Shown here piece by piece: positions 1 through 9,034 of a stretch of 64,000 nt of DNA. A program made the translations under genes and the position numbers. The notes under the pieces were generated by a model. It saw only the letters and a list, made by a program, of their open reading frames with translations. It made no database searches and had not been told where the DNA came from. Numbering within the stretch: position 1 is the first letter of the stretch; each line of letters opens with the position of its first letter. Origin of the DNA: CALKJP01 sp046299555 (GTDB taxonomy: Bacteria; Bacteroidota; Bacteroidia; JACCXN01); NCBI GenBank assembly GCA_046299555.1, contig JBKBHS010000002.1:124001-188000 (forward strand), given 5' to 3'.

Positions 1-764
1 TATTCATCTACCGGCATTTCACCAAAAAAATTAGTAAGAGCTCTGGCAAGAGGTTTAATGTATTCTTTTATTTTTTCAGCTTTTACTATACCTGTTTGCG
101 AATATACTGATACCATTACTTTGGTTTTACCGCTGTAAAAGCTTACTGTATCGGGTATGCAATACATTACCGGATTATCTACCAGTTTTACATAATTGGG
201 GGCAAGAATCAGGTCTTTATTTTCAGGAAGAATTTTTTTATTTAAATAAGTTGTACCGTAAAATCCTTGAGGTTTTTCAACGGTTATTTCGTAACCATAC
301 ATTTTGTAATTCTCAAAATAGCCCCAAAATCCTTGATGGTTTATTACAAAATTTTTTCCGGCTTCAATATTGGTTCCTCCGGGTTGAAATACATAATTTT
401 TTTCATCTTTTTCATCCCATGTATCATTTACGTAGTACTCTATTCTATTTAGATATTTTGCGTTATATATATCAAAGGTGTTAATATCTGTTTGCTTTAC
501 CTTCATTTTTTTACCTTTTACATCGTAGGCTGTAAATTTTTCAATAAATCGACCATAATCTTTTATGGAATAAGAACCCGGAATAACGGTTGGCATTATA
601 TAGGTGGCTTTGTCTTCTTTTATGCTCGGTGTATACATTGTAACCTTTACCTTATCGTTAATTACTTGATTTAAATTAACCGAGATACGATATCTGTCTT
701 GAGCAAAAGAAGATACTATTAATAGTAAATAAATGACTAAAAGCCAATAAATTTTGTTGAACAT
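1..764 (-). CDS. M61-family peptidase, N-terminal part (cut by window edge)
   Basis: An open frame runs from an ATG at 764 to the left edge without a stop, so the C-terminal part is missing. It starts with a signal peptide (MFNKIYWLLVIYLLL ending near SFAQ, about 22 residues). The stretch PTVIPGSYSIKDYGRF near residue 60 matches the PTWxPGSYxIRDFxR signature of the N-terminal beta domain of M61 (glycyl aminopeptidase-type) enzymes. The catalytic HExxH motif and the PDZ domain of that family would lie beyond the edge, so activity cannot be judged. It is probably a periplasmic or surface peptidase. The family call is good; substrate specificity is unknown. Confidence 0.75.
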   Translation of the reverse strand, partial: MFNKIYWLLVIYLLLIVSSFAQDRYRISVNLNQVINDKVKVTMYTPSIKEDKATYIMPTVIPGSYSIKDYGRFIEKFTAYDVKGKKMKVKQTDINTFDIYNAKYLNRIEYYVNDTWDEKDEKNYVFQPGGTNIEAGKNFVINHQGFWGYFENYKMYGYEITVEKPQGFYGTTYLNKKILPENKDLILAPNYVKLVDNPVMYCIPDTVSFYSGKTKVMVSVYSQTGIVKAEKIKEYIKPLARALTNFFGEMPVDE

Positions 765-964
765 ATAGGTCGTAAATGCAAAACGCAAAAATAAGGATAA
801 TTTAACCTGAAAAGGGTTTTATTTATGATTATGGACTAAATAATACTTTTTGAAGATATTTAAGGTAAACTAAATCGATGAAATTATTTAAAAGTTAAAA
901 TATTTATTTGATGTTTAAACACAAAATTAAAGTTGATAATTGAATTAAAAAGAAATAATAAAAG

Positions 965-1328
965 TGGAGCCGGAGGGATTCGAACCCTCGTCCAAACAAG
1001 GAACAAAGAGGCTTTCTACATGCTTAGACCATAATTAATTTTCGACTTGAATCAGGATTATGGTCAGTCCAAATTCAAGCTTAGCTGCTACTATTGCATT
1101 TAACCCGCAGCAAGTTAATGCAATCTTATCGTTTACGATGCCCTTAACTAAAACGCTGATAAGAGAAGCTTTTTAGTGGGCAAAGGCGCTTAATACCTGG
1201 TATTAAGCAGCCATGGCGTAAGTTTCTTCGCCAGTTATAGTTTTGAGGATTGATATTATCGAGCTACTTCCACAACGCTCGGCATGCTTACCAATTTATT
1301 CATCTTGCTGTCAAAACCTGTCGGCCCC
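965..1328 (-). ncRNA. ssrA: transfer-messenger RNA (tmRNA)
   Basis: Both tRNA-like ends are visible on the minus strand. The 5' end GGGGCCGA pairs with the 3' end GGCTCCA, including the G3-U pair that makes tmRNA an alanine acceptor. The T arm is present (GAGGGTTCGAATCCCTC). The tag frame at 1203-1232 reads GGC GAA GAA ACT TAC GCC ATG GCT GCT and then TAA, giving GEETYAMAA, of the Bacteroidota form that starts with Gly and ends in AA. The length, 364 nt, is normal. With SmpB it rescues stalled ribosomes and marks the incomplete product for proteolysis. CCA is not encoded. Confidence 0.95.
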
Positions 1329-1369
1329 AATATTTCAAAAAACGTAAATATTTGTTAGCAAAAACTATG

Positions 1370-1377
1370 CAAAGTTA
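1370..1377 (-). promoter_or_regulatory. -7 box of the tmRNA promoter
   Basis: On the minus strand the sequence is TAACTTTG followed by C, a match to the Bacteroidota -7 consensus TAnnTTTG. It would start transcription about 35 nt before the mature tmRNA 5' end, in line with RNase P trimming. No clear TTG is seen at the -33 spacing. Confidence 0.4.
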
Positions 1378-1399
1378 AGTAAATGGCAGCTTCTTTATG

Positions 1400-1407
1400 T
1401 AAATTTG
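1400..1407 (+). promoter_or_regulatory. -7 box upstream of the lysine-ketoglutarate-reductase-like gene
   Basis: TAAATTTG matches the TAnnTTTG consensus 20 nt before the ATG at 1427. It is divergent from the tmRNA promoter box about 25 nt away. No TTG is seen at -33. Confidence 0.35.
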
Positions 1408-1426
1408 TCAAAAAAAAATACCAGCT

Positions 1427-2635
1427 ATGAAAACCATCAAACTTGGAATTTTAAGAGAAGAAAAATCTCCACCCGATATGCGTGTACCTCTTACTCCTCG
1501 ACAATGTAGCGAATTATTAAGGATGTATGATAATTTAGAAATTTATATACAAACAAGTAGTATTAGATGCTATACTGATGATGAATATCGCTCATTTGGA
1601 CTTAATGTAGTTGAAGATTTAAGTCATTGCGATATTTTAATGGGAGTTAAAGAGGTACCACCAAACTTACTCATACCGGGTAAAAAATATTTGTTTTTTT
1701 CTCATACAATTAAAAAGCAAGAGCATAATAGAAATCTTATGCATGCACTTATTGAAAAGAAAATTCATATGATAGATTATGAATGCATGAAAGATACAGA
1801 AGGAAATAGAATAATTGGATTTGGTCGTTATGCAGGAGTAGTTGGAGCGTATAACGGAATTCTTGGTTATGGTAAAAAATACGACTTATTCCACTTAAAA
1901 CCGGCTCATTTATGCAGAGATAGGGCTGAAATGGAAGAAGAATTAAAACGAGTAAAACTTCCAAATATAAAAATATGCTTAACAGGGGGTGGGAGAGTAG
2001 CCAACGGAGTAATTGAAACCCTCAGTTCATTAAAAATTAGAAAAGTAACACCTTATGAATTCTTAAATTGTCATTATCGCGAGCCTGTATATTGTCAGTT
2101 GCATGCAAAAGACTATATTAAGAAAAATGATGAAGATAGCTGGGATTTAAAAGATTTTTATGCTCATCCTGAAAATTATCATTCCATTTTTGATGCCTAT
2201 ACAAAAGTAACTGATTTATATATTTCTGCACATTTTTGGGATCCGCGTTCGCCTCGTTTATTTACAAAAGCCGACATGAAAAAACCGGATTTCAGAATTA
2301 GTGTAGTGGCTGATATTACATGCGATATTAATGGTTCTGTGCCAACTACCATTCGGGCTTCGAGCATAAAAGAGCCATTTTACGGATATAATCCAGAAAC
2401 AGAAAAGGAAGATATTCCATTTTCTTCAAAAACAATAACCGTAATGGCTGTAGATAACTTACCATGCGAGTTACCACGAGATGCAAGTGAAGATTTTGGC
2501 AATGATTTAATTGATAGAGTATTACCTTATTTATTAGGAAATGATTCATTAAAAATTATCGAAAGAGCAAGTATTTGTAAAGATGGTAAGTTGTGTAAAG
2601 ACTTTGAATACTTGAGCGATTACGCTTATTCGTAA
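1427..2635 (+). CDS. lysine-ketoglutarate reductase-like / saccharopine dehydrogenase (lysine-forming) family protein
   Basis: This 402-residue protein has the two-domain fold of the alanine dehydrogenase/transhydrogenase superfamily. Details match the LKR half of eukaryotic AASS and yeast Lys1, not alanine dehydrogenase: FFSHTIKKQEHNRNL (about 90-104), LIDYE-like MIDYECM and FGRYAGVVGA (about 117-142), the Rossmann loop TGGGRVANG (about 187-195), ADITCDINGSVP (about 292-303) and the tail DNLPCELPRDASEDF. Known members join lysine and 2-oxoglutarate to saccharopine, or run the reverse reaction. A stand-alone saccharopine reductase-type enzyme lies at 45088-46419, so both halves of AASS are present as separate genes. 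It overlaps the convergent cdaA by 10 bp. Automatic annotation may call it alanine dehydrogenase. Confidence 0.75.
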   Translation: MKTIKLGILREEKSPPDMRVPLTPRQCSELLRMYDNLEIYIQTSSIRCYTDDEYRSFGLNVVEDLSHCDILMGVKEVPPNLLIPGKKYLFFSHTIKKQEHNRNLMHALIEKKIHMIDYECMKDTEGNRIIGFGRYAGVVGAYNGILGYGKKYDLFHLKPAHLCRDRAEMEEELKRVKLPNIKICLTGGGRVANGVIETLSSLKIRKVTPYEFLNCHYREPVYCQLHAKDYIKKNDEDSWDLKDFYAHPENYHSIFDAYTKVTDLYISAHFWDPRSPRLFTKADMKKPDFRISVVADITCDINGSVPTTIRASSIKEPFYGYNPETEKEDIPFSSKTITVMAVDNLPCELPRDASEDFGNDLIDRVLPYLLGNDSLKIIERASICKDGKLCKDFEYLSDYAYS

Positions 2636-3408
2636 AGATATTTTTCTAACATATCTTTTAGTTGGTTGGAACTTAAATTGGGATGAATAATTCCTTTGCT
2701 AACAAATGAAATTGTTCCCGTTTGTTCCGATACAACAATAGCTGCAGCATCACTTACTTCTGTAATTCCAACAGCTGCTCTGTGTCGCATGCCTAAATGT
2801 GCAGGAAAATCAGGATTTTCGGTTACCGGTAAAATACATCGGGCAGCTCTTATTTTATTCCCTGTTATGATAATTGCTCCATCATGTAAGGGACTATTTT
2901 TGAAAAATATACTTTCTATCAATCGCTTGGTTAATCTGGCTTCTAAAATATCTCCCGTATTGATATAAAATTTTAAATCATTTTTTTTACTTATTACAAT
3001 TAATGCTCCAGTTTGTGTACTTGCCATATCGTTGCATGCTTTAACCAAAACATCTAAATTGGTTATTTGCCTTTTATTCTTTGGATTTAGTATTGAATTT
3101 AATTTATTCCAAATTCCTCCTTTTTCAAAAATTCCGGCTGAACCTAAATAAATTAAAAAGCGTCTTAATTCTTGTTGAAAAACAATTATCAATGCTATAG
3201 CACCTAAACCAATAAACTGCCCGAGAATTGTGCTTAATAACTTCATGTCAAATAATCGAACAATGAGCCATAGCACATATAATAAAAGCATACCAAATAG
3301 TATGTTTATAGCAACAGTTTCTCTAACTAATCTATATAACTGATAGAGTAGATAGGCTACTAGTAAAATATCTAATATATCAATCCAGCGAATGCTTAAA
3401 AAATCCAT
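2626..3408 (-). CDS. cdaA: diadenylate cyclase, CdaA type
   Basis: The protein (260 residues) makes cyclic di-AMP from two ATP. Three hydrophobic helices fill about residues 10-78, followed by a DisA_N cyclase domain. The catalytic DGA motif is at 176-178 (SPLHDGAII) and the RHR motif at 208-210 (GMRHRAAVG), both intact. Length and order of parts are those of the membrane-anchored CdaA/DacA family. The start codon overlaps the stop of dapD as TAATG, so the two genes are translationally coupled. The usual Firmicutes partners cdaR and glmM are absent here. Its end overlaps the convergent upstream gene by 10 bp. Confidence 0.93.
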   Translation of the reverse strand: MDFLSIRWIDILDILLVAYLLYQLYRLVRETVAINILFGMLLLYVLWLIVRLFDMKLLSTILGQFIGLGAIALIIVFQQELRRFLIYLGSAGIFEKGGIWNKLNSILNPKNKRQITNLDVLVKACNDMASTQTGALIVISKKNDLKFYINTGDILEARLTKRLIESIFFKNSPLHDGAIIITGNKIRAARCILPVTENPDFPAHLGMRHRAAVGITEVSDAAAIVVSEQTGTISFVSKGIIHPNLSSNQLKDMLEKYLYE

Positions 3409-4223
3409 TATACAGCTACATTATATTCGCGTAAAGCATCGTTTAACGAAGTTTTTAAATCAGTGCTCGCTTTGCGTTTACCAATTATTAATGCGCAGGG
3501 AACCTGATATTCTCCAGCAGGAAATTTTTTGGTATAAGAACCCGGAATAACAACCGAACGTTCAGGAACTTCACCAATATATTCAATAGGCTTTTCTTGG
3601 CTAACATCAATAATTTTTGTTGATTTTGTTAATACAACATTTGCTCCTAATACGGCTTCTTTTTTTATTCTTACGCCTTCTACCACAATACAACGTGAAC
3701 CAATAAAACAACCATCTTCAACAATTACAGGAGCTGCTTGTAAAGGTTCCAAAACACCACCAATACCTACACCACCACTTAAGTGTACATCTTTGCCAAT
3801 TTGTGCGCAAGAGCCAACCGTTGCCCATGTATCTACCATAGTACCGCTATCAACATAGGCTCCAATGTTTACATACGATGGCATCATGATAACTCCTTTT
3901 GCCAAAAAAGCTCCATATCTTGCAACAGCATGAGGTACAACGCGCACGCCTAACTGTTCGTAATTTCTTTTAAGTAGCATTTTATCATGAAATTCAAATG
4001 GGCCTACTTCAATTGTCTCCATTTTTTGAATTGGAAAGTATAGTACCACAGCCTTTTTTACCCATTCGTTTACCTGCCAATTATCACCAATAGGTTCTGC
4101 TACACGTAATTTCCCTTTATCTAAAAGTTCTATTACTTCTCTTATGGCTTCTTGTGTTTTTGAGTCTTTTAATAATTCTCTGTTTTCCCAGGCTTGTTCA
4201 ATTATCAATTTTAATTGTTCCAT
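3408..4223 (-). CDS. dapD: 2,3,4,5-tetrahydropyridine-2,6-dicarboxylate N-succinyltransferase
   Basis: DapD transfers succinyl from succinyl-CoA to tetrahydrodipicolinate in the DAP/lysine pathway. The 271-residue protein has the family N-terminus, the segment KAVVLYFPIQKM, and a left-handed beta-helix of hexapeptide repeats from about residue 105 (MPSYVNIGAYVDSGTMVDTW, then GSCAQIGKDVHLSGGVGIGG). Length is normal for the family. It is the first gene of a pair with cdaA (1-nt TAATG overlap). It shows that this organism makes meso-DAP by the succinylase branch, for peptidoglycan and lysine. Confidence 0.95.
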   Translation of the reverse strand: MEQLKLIIEQAWENRELLKDSKTQEAIREVIELLDKGKLRVAEPIGDNWQVNEWVKKAVVLYFPIQKMETIEVGPFEFHDKMLLKRNYEQLGVRVVPHAVARYGAFLAKGVIMMPSYVNIGAYVDSGTMVDTWATVGSCAQIGKDVHLSGGVGIGGVLEPLQAAPVIVEDGCFIGSRCIVVEGVRIKKEAVLGANVVLTKSTKIIDVSQEKPIEYIGEVPERSVVIPGSYTKKFPAGEYQVPCALIIGKRKASTDLKTSLNDALREYNVAV

Positions 4224-4252
4224 AATTAAATTTTTGTTTTCAAATTTATCGT

Positions 4253-5986
4253 TTATTCTGCATTTTCAAGCATCCACTGCGCATCTCTTGTAATAGCTTC
4301 ATCTCTACTAATATTACTATGCATAGCTTTTCTCCATACATCTTTTAACCAAATTTTATCGTTTTTTATTTTCATACGATAATAATCAAGATTTTTTAAA
4401 ACTTCATATTCGTCTTTACTTTCTGTATTACATAAGGTATTGCTTGAATAACGCAGTAAATAACGACCATCGCCATTAAATATTTTTTTCACAAAAATAC
4501 TGTGAGGTGTATCTTTTATTTGGAGGCAATTCCCTTCAATTTTAACCAATTCATCTATACGTGATTCGTTTTGAATTAGCAAGATACCTTCAGGATACTT
4601 GTTTATAAATTCAGCAATTTGTTCAGGTGAATTTATTCCGTTTTTTGCACCTTCCATTAATAATATTTGATGATGTGGTAAATTGCTCTCTAAGGCTAAA
4701 AAGGAAGATACTTCCCATCCACAAAAATCGATTATTAAACCATCCGTATTTTTTAATTCTTTATTAAGTATTTCATTTATTTTATGGGCGTTTTTATCAT
4801 ATAAATGAGGTACAGCTTCTGTTTGAAGATAGTTAGAAACTAATATTTGAGAAATTGCTTCTTCTAACTTTGGTGAAAAGAAAAAAACTTTTTCAAAAGG
4901 AATAAAATGCAGATAAAATGATAATGGAATTGCACTAGTAATAATAAGTGTAGCTATTATCTTTTTAAACTTTTCTGTAAGTACTATTTTATCTGAGAAA
5001 AAATAGGATAGATAAGGGCTTAAGAAAAGTAAAGGTATTGCCGAATAGCGATGATGCATTAATAGAGAGCCATCATATGTTTTTTGTATATACATCAGCA
5101 TAATTCCAATAAATGGAATGCTCCATAAAAGATGTTTCCATGTTACGTTTCTTTTTAAAGTTTGAACAATTAATGTTACAACAGAAATTATACTTAATAA
5201 GGGCGTTAAAAATAGAAAAACTGAAAAAGGGAAAAACATAACTCGCATTCTATGATCCAGATCAGTAATTTGTTCGTTTACACCTTCCATTACTGTATTC
5301 CAGTAATTGGCAGAATTTATACTGTATAGAGGATCGCCTTCGGCTAAATAATTTCCAATCATCCAGTAGAGTGGGAATATCATTGAAAAAAATCCAAAAA
5401 CAAATGCATTTTTAAAACCGGAACGAATTAAAACTACTATTCCAATAAAGCCTATAAATACCCAACCTTCGTAGCGAATACCGCAAGCTATTGTTAAAAA
5501 AATACCCGCCCAAATCGCATATGTAATTTGCTCTTTATGCTTAAATAGCTCCGAAATAAAATAAAGTGAACATACAACAAAAAATACAAAGGGAGTTTCG
5601 GCCAATGCATGAAAACTATTTCTAAAAACAATAGGGGAAAGCTGATAAAACAATGTTGCCCAAAATGCGCCTTTAGCATTAAATTCGTTTTTAATGAAAT
5701 AATACATTGGAATTGCTGTTGCAACAGCAAAAGCAATATGAAGCAATTTTGGAGTTAATACATCAAACGGAAAAAGCCACAAAAAAAAGGACATGATGTA
5801 AAAATGTAGCGGTGGCCATACCGCAGTACTAATTAAATGTGGTTTTTCAAGCCATTCCAAGGAAATAAAAATTCTACTAAAAACATCAGGATCAACTACA
5901 TGCGAATATGGCAGAATAATTAATCGGGTTATTAGCCCAATTATGCATATCAATATCCATTGTTTTTGTTTTAATACTTGAATCAT
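4253..5986 (-). CDS. membrane glycosyltransferase of the ArnT/PMT (GT39-like) type
   Basis: A 577-residue integral membrane protein. The first helix (ILICIIGLITRLIILP) is followed by an acidic loop with VVDPDVFSR, the place of the catalytic Asp in GT-C enzymes such as ArnT and PMT. VWPPLHFYIMSFFLWLF and LSPIVFRNSFHALAETPF resemble the PMT_2 core. About ten hydrophobic segments are seen up to residue 360, then a soluble C-terminal domain of about 200 residues. Such enzymes transfer sugars from polyprenyl-phosphate donors on the outer face of the inner membrane. Acceptor and sugar are unknown. It ends 29 nt before dapD and could be transcribed with it. Confidence 0.7.
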   Translation of the reverse strand: MIQVLKQKQWILICIIGLITRLIILPYSHVVDPDVFSRIFISLEWLEKPHLISTAVWPPLHFYIMSFFLWLFPFDVLTPKLLHIAFAVATAIPMYYFIKNEFNAKGAFWATLFYQLSPIVFRNSFHALAETPFVFFVVCSLYFISELFKHKEQITYAIWAGIFLTIACGIRYEGWVFIGFIGIVVLIRSGFKNAFVFGFFSMIFPLYWMIGNYLAEGDPLYSINSANYWNTVMEGVNEQITDLDHRMRVMFFPFSVFLFLTPLLSIISVVTLIVQTLKRNVTWKHLLWSIPFIGIMLMYIQKTYDGSLLMHHRYSAIPLLFLSPYLSYFFSDKIVLTEKFKKIIATLIITSAIPLSFYLHFIPFEKVFFFSPKLEEAISQILVSNYLQTEAVPHLYDKNAHKINEILNKELKNTDGLIIDFCGWEVSSFLALESNLPHHQILLMEGAKNGINSPEQIAEFINKYPEGILLIQNESRIDELVKIEGNCLQIKDTPHSIFVKKIFNGDGRYLLRYSSNTLCNTESKDEYEVLKNLDYYRMKIKNDKIWLKDVWRKAMHSNISRDEAITRDAQWMLENAE

Positions 5987-6070
5987 TTCAACAAATTTGC
6001 AATTATTTCACATACAAATGACTTATTGGCATGAAATAATTCAGGTATATATTTTGTAACTTGTAATTTA

Positions 6071-6760
6071 TTGAAAACAAAAGAAAAATATCAGCTCCTC
6101 AAATTAATAGCATTTCCATTACTAATGACTTTGCTTTTGTATAGCATAAAGCTATATGAAACTATTAATCATATTCATTTAACTTATTTGGGAGTATATC
6201 CAAAATCAATTAAAGGATTAATTGGAATTATTACACATCCTTTTGTTCATGCTGATTGGACGCATTTATTAAACAATTCGGTTTCGCTATTTTTTTTGAG
6301 TTTGGCAATCATTTATTTCTATAAAAAAATAGCTGCACAAATTATTCCATTACTTTGGCTGGTTACCGGTTTTTGGTTATGGATATTTGGAAGAGAATCC
6401 TATCATATTGGAGCCAGTACTTTGGTATACGCTTTTGCATCATTTTTATTTTTCAGTGGGGTATTTCGCAAAAATAAATCACTTGCCATAGTTTCTATGC
6501 TTATCGTTTTCTTATATGGTAGCATGGTTTGGGGTATTTTTCCCATGAAAGTACAAATTTCATTCGAAGGTCATTTAGCGGGTTTTTTAGCAGGATTGGT
6601 TTTTGCTTATTACTATAGAAAACAAGGCCCTGAAGATGATACGTATAGTTTATTAGAAGAAGAAAACGAAGATGATGATGACGAAAATTATTATTGGAAT
6701 TTACCGGAGCAAAATGAATCAACTCAAATAAATTATCAATACAAAAAAAGGGATTTTTAA
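6071..6760 (+). CDS. rhomboid family intramembrane serine protease
   Basis: The 229-residue protein has the rhomboid core. HPFVHADWTHLLNN (56-69) holds the conserved His-Leu-x-Asn helix. GAST at 114-117 gives nucleophile Ser116, and EGHLAGFLAG supplies catalytic His168. Six helices are visible, with a short acidic C-terminal tail (EEENEDDDDENYYWN) in the cytoplasm. The start is TTG at 6071: a stop in this frame lies at 6032-6034, and the next ATG would remove the first helix. It probably cleaves membrane-anchored substrates; the substrate is unknown. The gene is divergent from the glycosyltransferase, with an 84-nt spacer. Confidence 0.9.
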   Translation: MKTKEKYQLLKLIAFPLLMTLLLYSIKLYETINHIHLTYLGVYPKSIKGLIGIITHPFVHADWTHLLNNSVSLFFLSLAIIYFYKKIAAQIIPLLWLVTGFWLWIFGRESYHIGASTLVYAFASFLFFSGVFRKNKSLAIVSMLIVFLYGSMVWGIFPMKVQISFEGHLAGFLAGLVFAYYYRKQGPEDDTYSLLEEENEDDDDENYYWNLPEQNESTQINYQYKKRDF

Positions 6761-7351
6761 ATGTATAGAATAATTCATGAATATCACTTTGATTTTTAAT
6801 AGTACAATTTATGATATGCTTTATTTAATTTTAAATAAAGCAATGCATTTTTTATATTTCATAAATTTCTACGAATCAGAAAATTAAAACCAATTATTTA
6901 AAGTATTTATAAAATTTATTTATTCCTATAATGGACTGCATTATGTTAATATAGCTTCGGTTTTAAAAGAATTAATTCTTTAAAAAAGGCAAAAAAAATT
7001 ATTAAAACAAATTCATGTGAGGGTTGAAAATTTGTGCTTCACTTAAAGCAAATTTACAACTCTTACATACCGCTTTCTTTTAGCAAAAAATGGGTAAAGC
7101 ATTTTTAGCTTTACTTATTTTGAAGCTGCGTGAGGGATAGAAGCGGTACCCCACAGACCCGATAGGGGCGAGGAGTATAAGCGGATAGCCCGACCTTGAG
7201 GGCACGCCCTCGTTATTCAAATTTGCCTTACTTAAAGCTAGTTTTATTGAATTAATGGGTTGATGGACAAAAAATATCAACATGCTTGTTTTATTAAAAT
7301 ATTTTTTGCATATATTTGAAATAGAGAATCTCATGTTTAATTTAAATAAAG
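6761..7351. other. 591-bp intergenic stretch without a credible gene
   Basis: The stretch is mostly very AT-rich. It holds a hairpin at 7094-7114 (GTAAAGC, 7-nt loop, GCTTTAC) followed by a T-rich run, and a G-rich structured element at 7124-7212 listed separately. An 84-codon minus-strand frame over 7080-7334 has no family signature and covers the structured element, so it is not called. Confidence 0.6.
7124..7212 (+). ncRNA. structured intergenic RNA candidate (Flavo-1-like element)
   Basis: A GC-rich island stands out in AT-rich DNA. It begins GCTGCGTGAGGGATAGAAGC and contains AAGCGGATAGCCCGACC, then a perfect hairpin GAGGGC-AC-GCCCTC at 7198-7211. The paired blocks TGAGGGATAGAAGCGG and GCGGATAGCCCGACC, with a variable middle, recur between genes of many Flavobacteria-type genomes. 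From memory this may be the Flavo-1 RNA family, but that assignment was not checked. It lies 140 bp upstream of the T9SS gene at 7352, in the same orientation. Function unknown. Confidence 0.45.
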
Positions 7352-8986
7352 TTGCTTATTAAAAAAACTAATTACTATTCTGGCAAACCATCACATATTT
7401 GGATATGTATAGTTTTCATTTTATTTACTGGTTTAATTGATAAAATAGCGGCACAAAGCCAGCAACTTAAAAAGTGGTATATGAACGGGAGGGAAATTGA
7501 TTTTTCATCTCCCACACCTCAAATTAATACAATTAATTCTTCTAATAGCAATGCAAAGGGTGCTGCCAACGGTATTTATAAAAACGATGGACAATTAGCC
7601 TTTAATGTAATTGACAATACAATTTATAATGCGCTTGGGAATGTTATTACCCAATTTAGTTATGGCCCGAATAATCCATTAAACGAAATGGGTTCGGAAG
7701 TAGCTATAGTGCCAGTACCCGGTAGCTGTACTAAATACTATGTAGTTCATGTTATGAATGAAACTCAAAACAATCCGCCACAACCGCCCGGCTCTGTATT
7801 ATTTACACAACCATCTATTTTTTATACAGAAATAGATATGACATTAAACAATGGCTTGGGAGGAGTTTCACCTGGTAAAAATAACATTTTGCTATTCCAA
7901 AATGGGCCTTATAATCCGCTTACAACAGCAATTGCCATAAGCAAAGAGACCGGAAACAATAGATTTATGTATTTTATTTCTCAAGAGCCTAATCCTAATG
8001 CAGGAAACAATCTGAGAACAAGTGTACGTAGATTTAATATTAGCAGTAACAGTATTGGTGGCAATACTGTTATTTGGCAATCTAATACAGGTACGGTAGA
8101 CCCTGCAGAGGCAGATATTTCTCCTGATGGAACCATGTTAGCATTCAGCAACATGAAATGGGGAAGTTTTAGCTCCAGTTCTCCGGGCATAACTATTTTA
8201 CACATCAATCCTACTACAGGCGATTTAAACACTTTAATGGGAAATAATGGCGTAAGTTCCTTTAATCCGACAAATTTAGCTTCCGGGCAATATACAGGTA
8301 TTGAATTTTCTGCGGATAATGCCTTTTTGTATTTCGGAGAAAGAAACGGAGGTATAAGACGCTTAACTATAGCAACAGGGGTTGTTACTAATGTAATTCC
8401 GGGAACAAATAGTCCATCTTATGGCAATTCCCAATTAGAAAGACGTTATTTCCCCGGTAATGCAGCAGAACATATTTATGCAGCACAAAACTCAAATGTA
8501 TTGGGATACATTGATGTTAGCACAAACACCTTTTTTGGCAATTTTGTAAGTTTTAATACAAATGCTGTTATCAGGCATCAGGCACAAACCATTCAAATGG
8601 TATATACACTTCCCGATCAGATTGACGGAGAAGATTATGACGCAAAGTATCAAAACAACACATTAGAATGTTGCCAGTCTCTCATAAATTTCGATAAATT
8701 TTCATATACCGCACAAACAGGTATTCAAATATGGACAAGTACTTCAAATCCAATTAATAACGGAACGAGTAATACTGTTTACATAAAGGATAATATTACC
8801 ATTCCGGCTGGGTCTAATATTACTATACAAGGCATGGTGTTTCATTTTGCACCTAATGCCAACGTGATTGTAGAAAGAGGTACATCAACCTTACCAGGCG
8901 GTAAGCTAACACTTGATGGCACCACTCTTACTTATGATGGCAGATGTGGTTTAGGCGATATGTGGAATGGTGTGCAGATTTATTGA
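7352..8986 (+). CDS. N-terminal fragment of the interrupted T9SS cargo protein
   Basis: 544 residues from a TTG start; a stop lies just upstream in frame at 7343-7345. The first 35 residues form a Sec signal peptide ending near KIAAQ. Residues of about 50-420 look like a beta-propeller with WD40/PD40-type segments (ADISPDGTMLAFSN, GIEFSADNAFLYFGERNGGI). Residues of about 455-544 resemble the start of a beta-sandwich or beta-helix common in Bacteroidota surface proteins (IKDNITIPAGSNITIQGM, GDMWNGVQIY). It lacks a sorting domain, so if made it would stay in the periplasm or be degraded. Confidence 0.6.
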   Translation: MLIKKTNYYSGKPSHIWICIVFILFTGLIDKIAAQSQQLKKWYMNGREIDFSSPTPQINTINSSNSNAKGAANGIYKNDGQLAFNVIDNTIYNALGNVITQFSYGPNNPLNEMGSEVAIVPVPGSCTKYYVVHVMNETQNNPPQPPGSVLFTQPSIFYTEIDMTLNNGLGGVSPGKNNILLFQNGPYNPLTTAIAISKETGNNRFMYFISQEPNPNAGNNLRTSVRRFNISSNSIGGNTVIWQSNTGTVDPAEADISPDGTMLAFSNMKWGSFSSSSPGITILHINPTTGDLNTLMGNNGVSSFNPTNLASGQYTGIEFSADNAFLYFGERNGGIRRLTIATGVVTNVIPGTNSPSYGNSQLERRYFPGNAAEHIYAAQNSNVLGYIDVSTNTFFGNFVSFNTNAVIRHQAQTIQMVYTLPDQIDGEDYDAKYQNNTLECCQSLINFDKFSYTAQTGIQIWTSTSNPINNGTSNTVYIKDNITIPAGSNITIQGMVFHFAPNANVIVERGTSTLPGGKLTLDGTTLTYDGRCGLGDMWNGVQIY

Positions 8987-9034
8987 GACCCTACCAAACC
9001 ACAATTACCTGCATCAAGCAGTAAACAGGGATGG

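Noticed and set aside
251..674. Three short plus-strand frames at the left edge
   Set aside because: All lie antisense to the M61 peptidase gene, which has a signal peptide and family motif.
8984..8986. TGA read as Trp or selenocysteine genome-wide
   Set aside because: TGA serves as the normal stop of the ABC ATPase (59869-59871) and of the small lipoprotein (53108-53110). No selenocysteine hairpin was seen after 8986.
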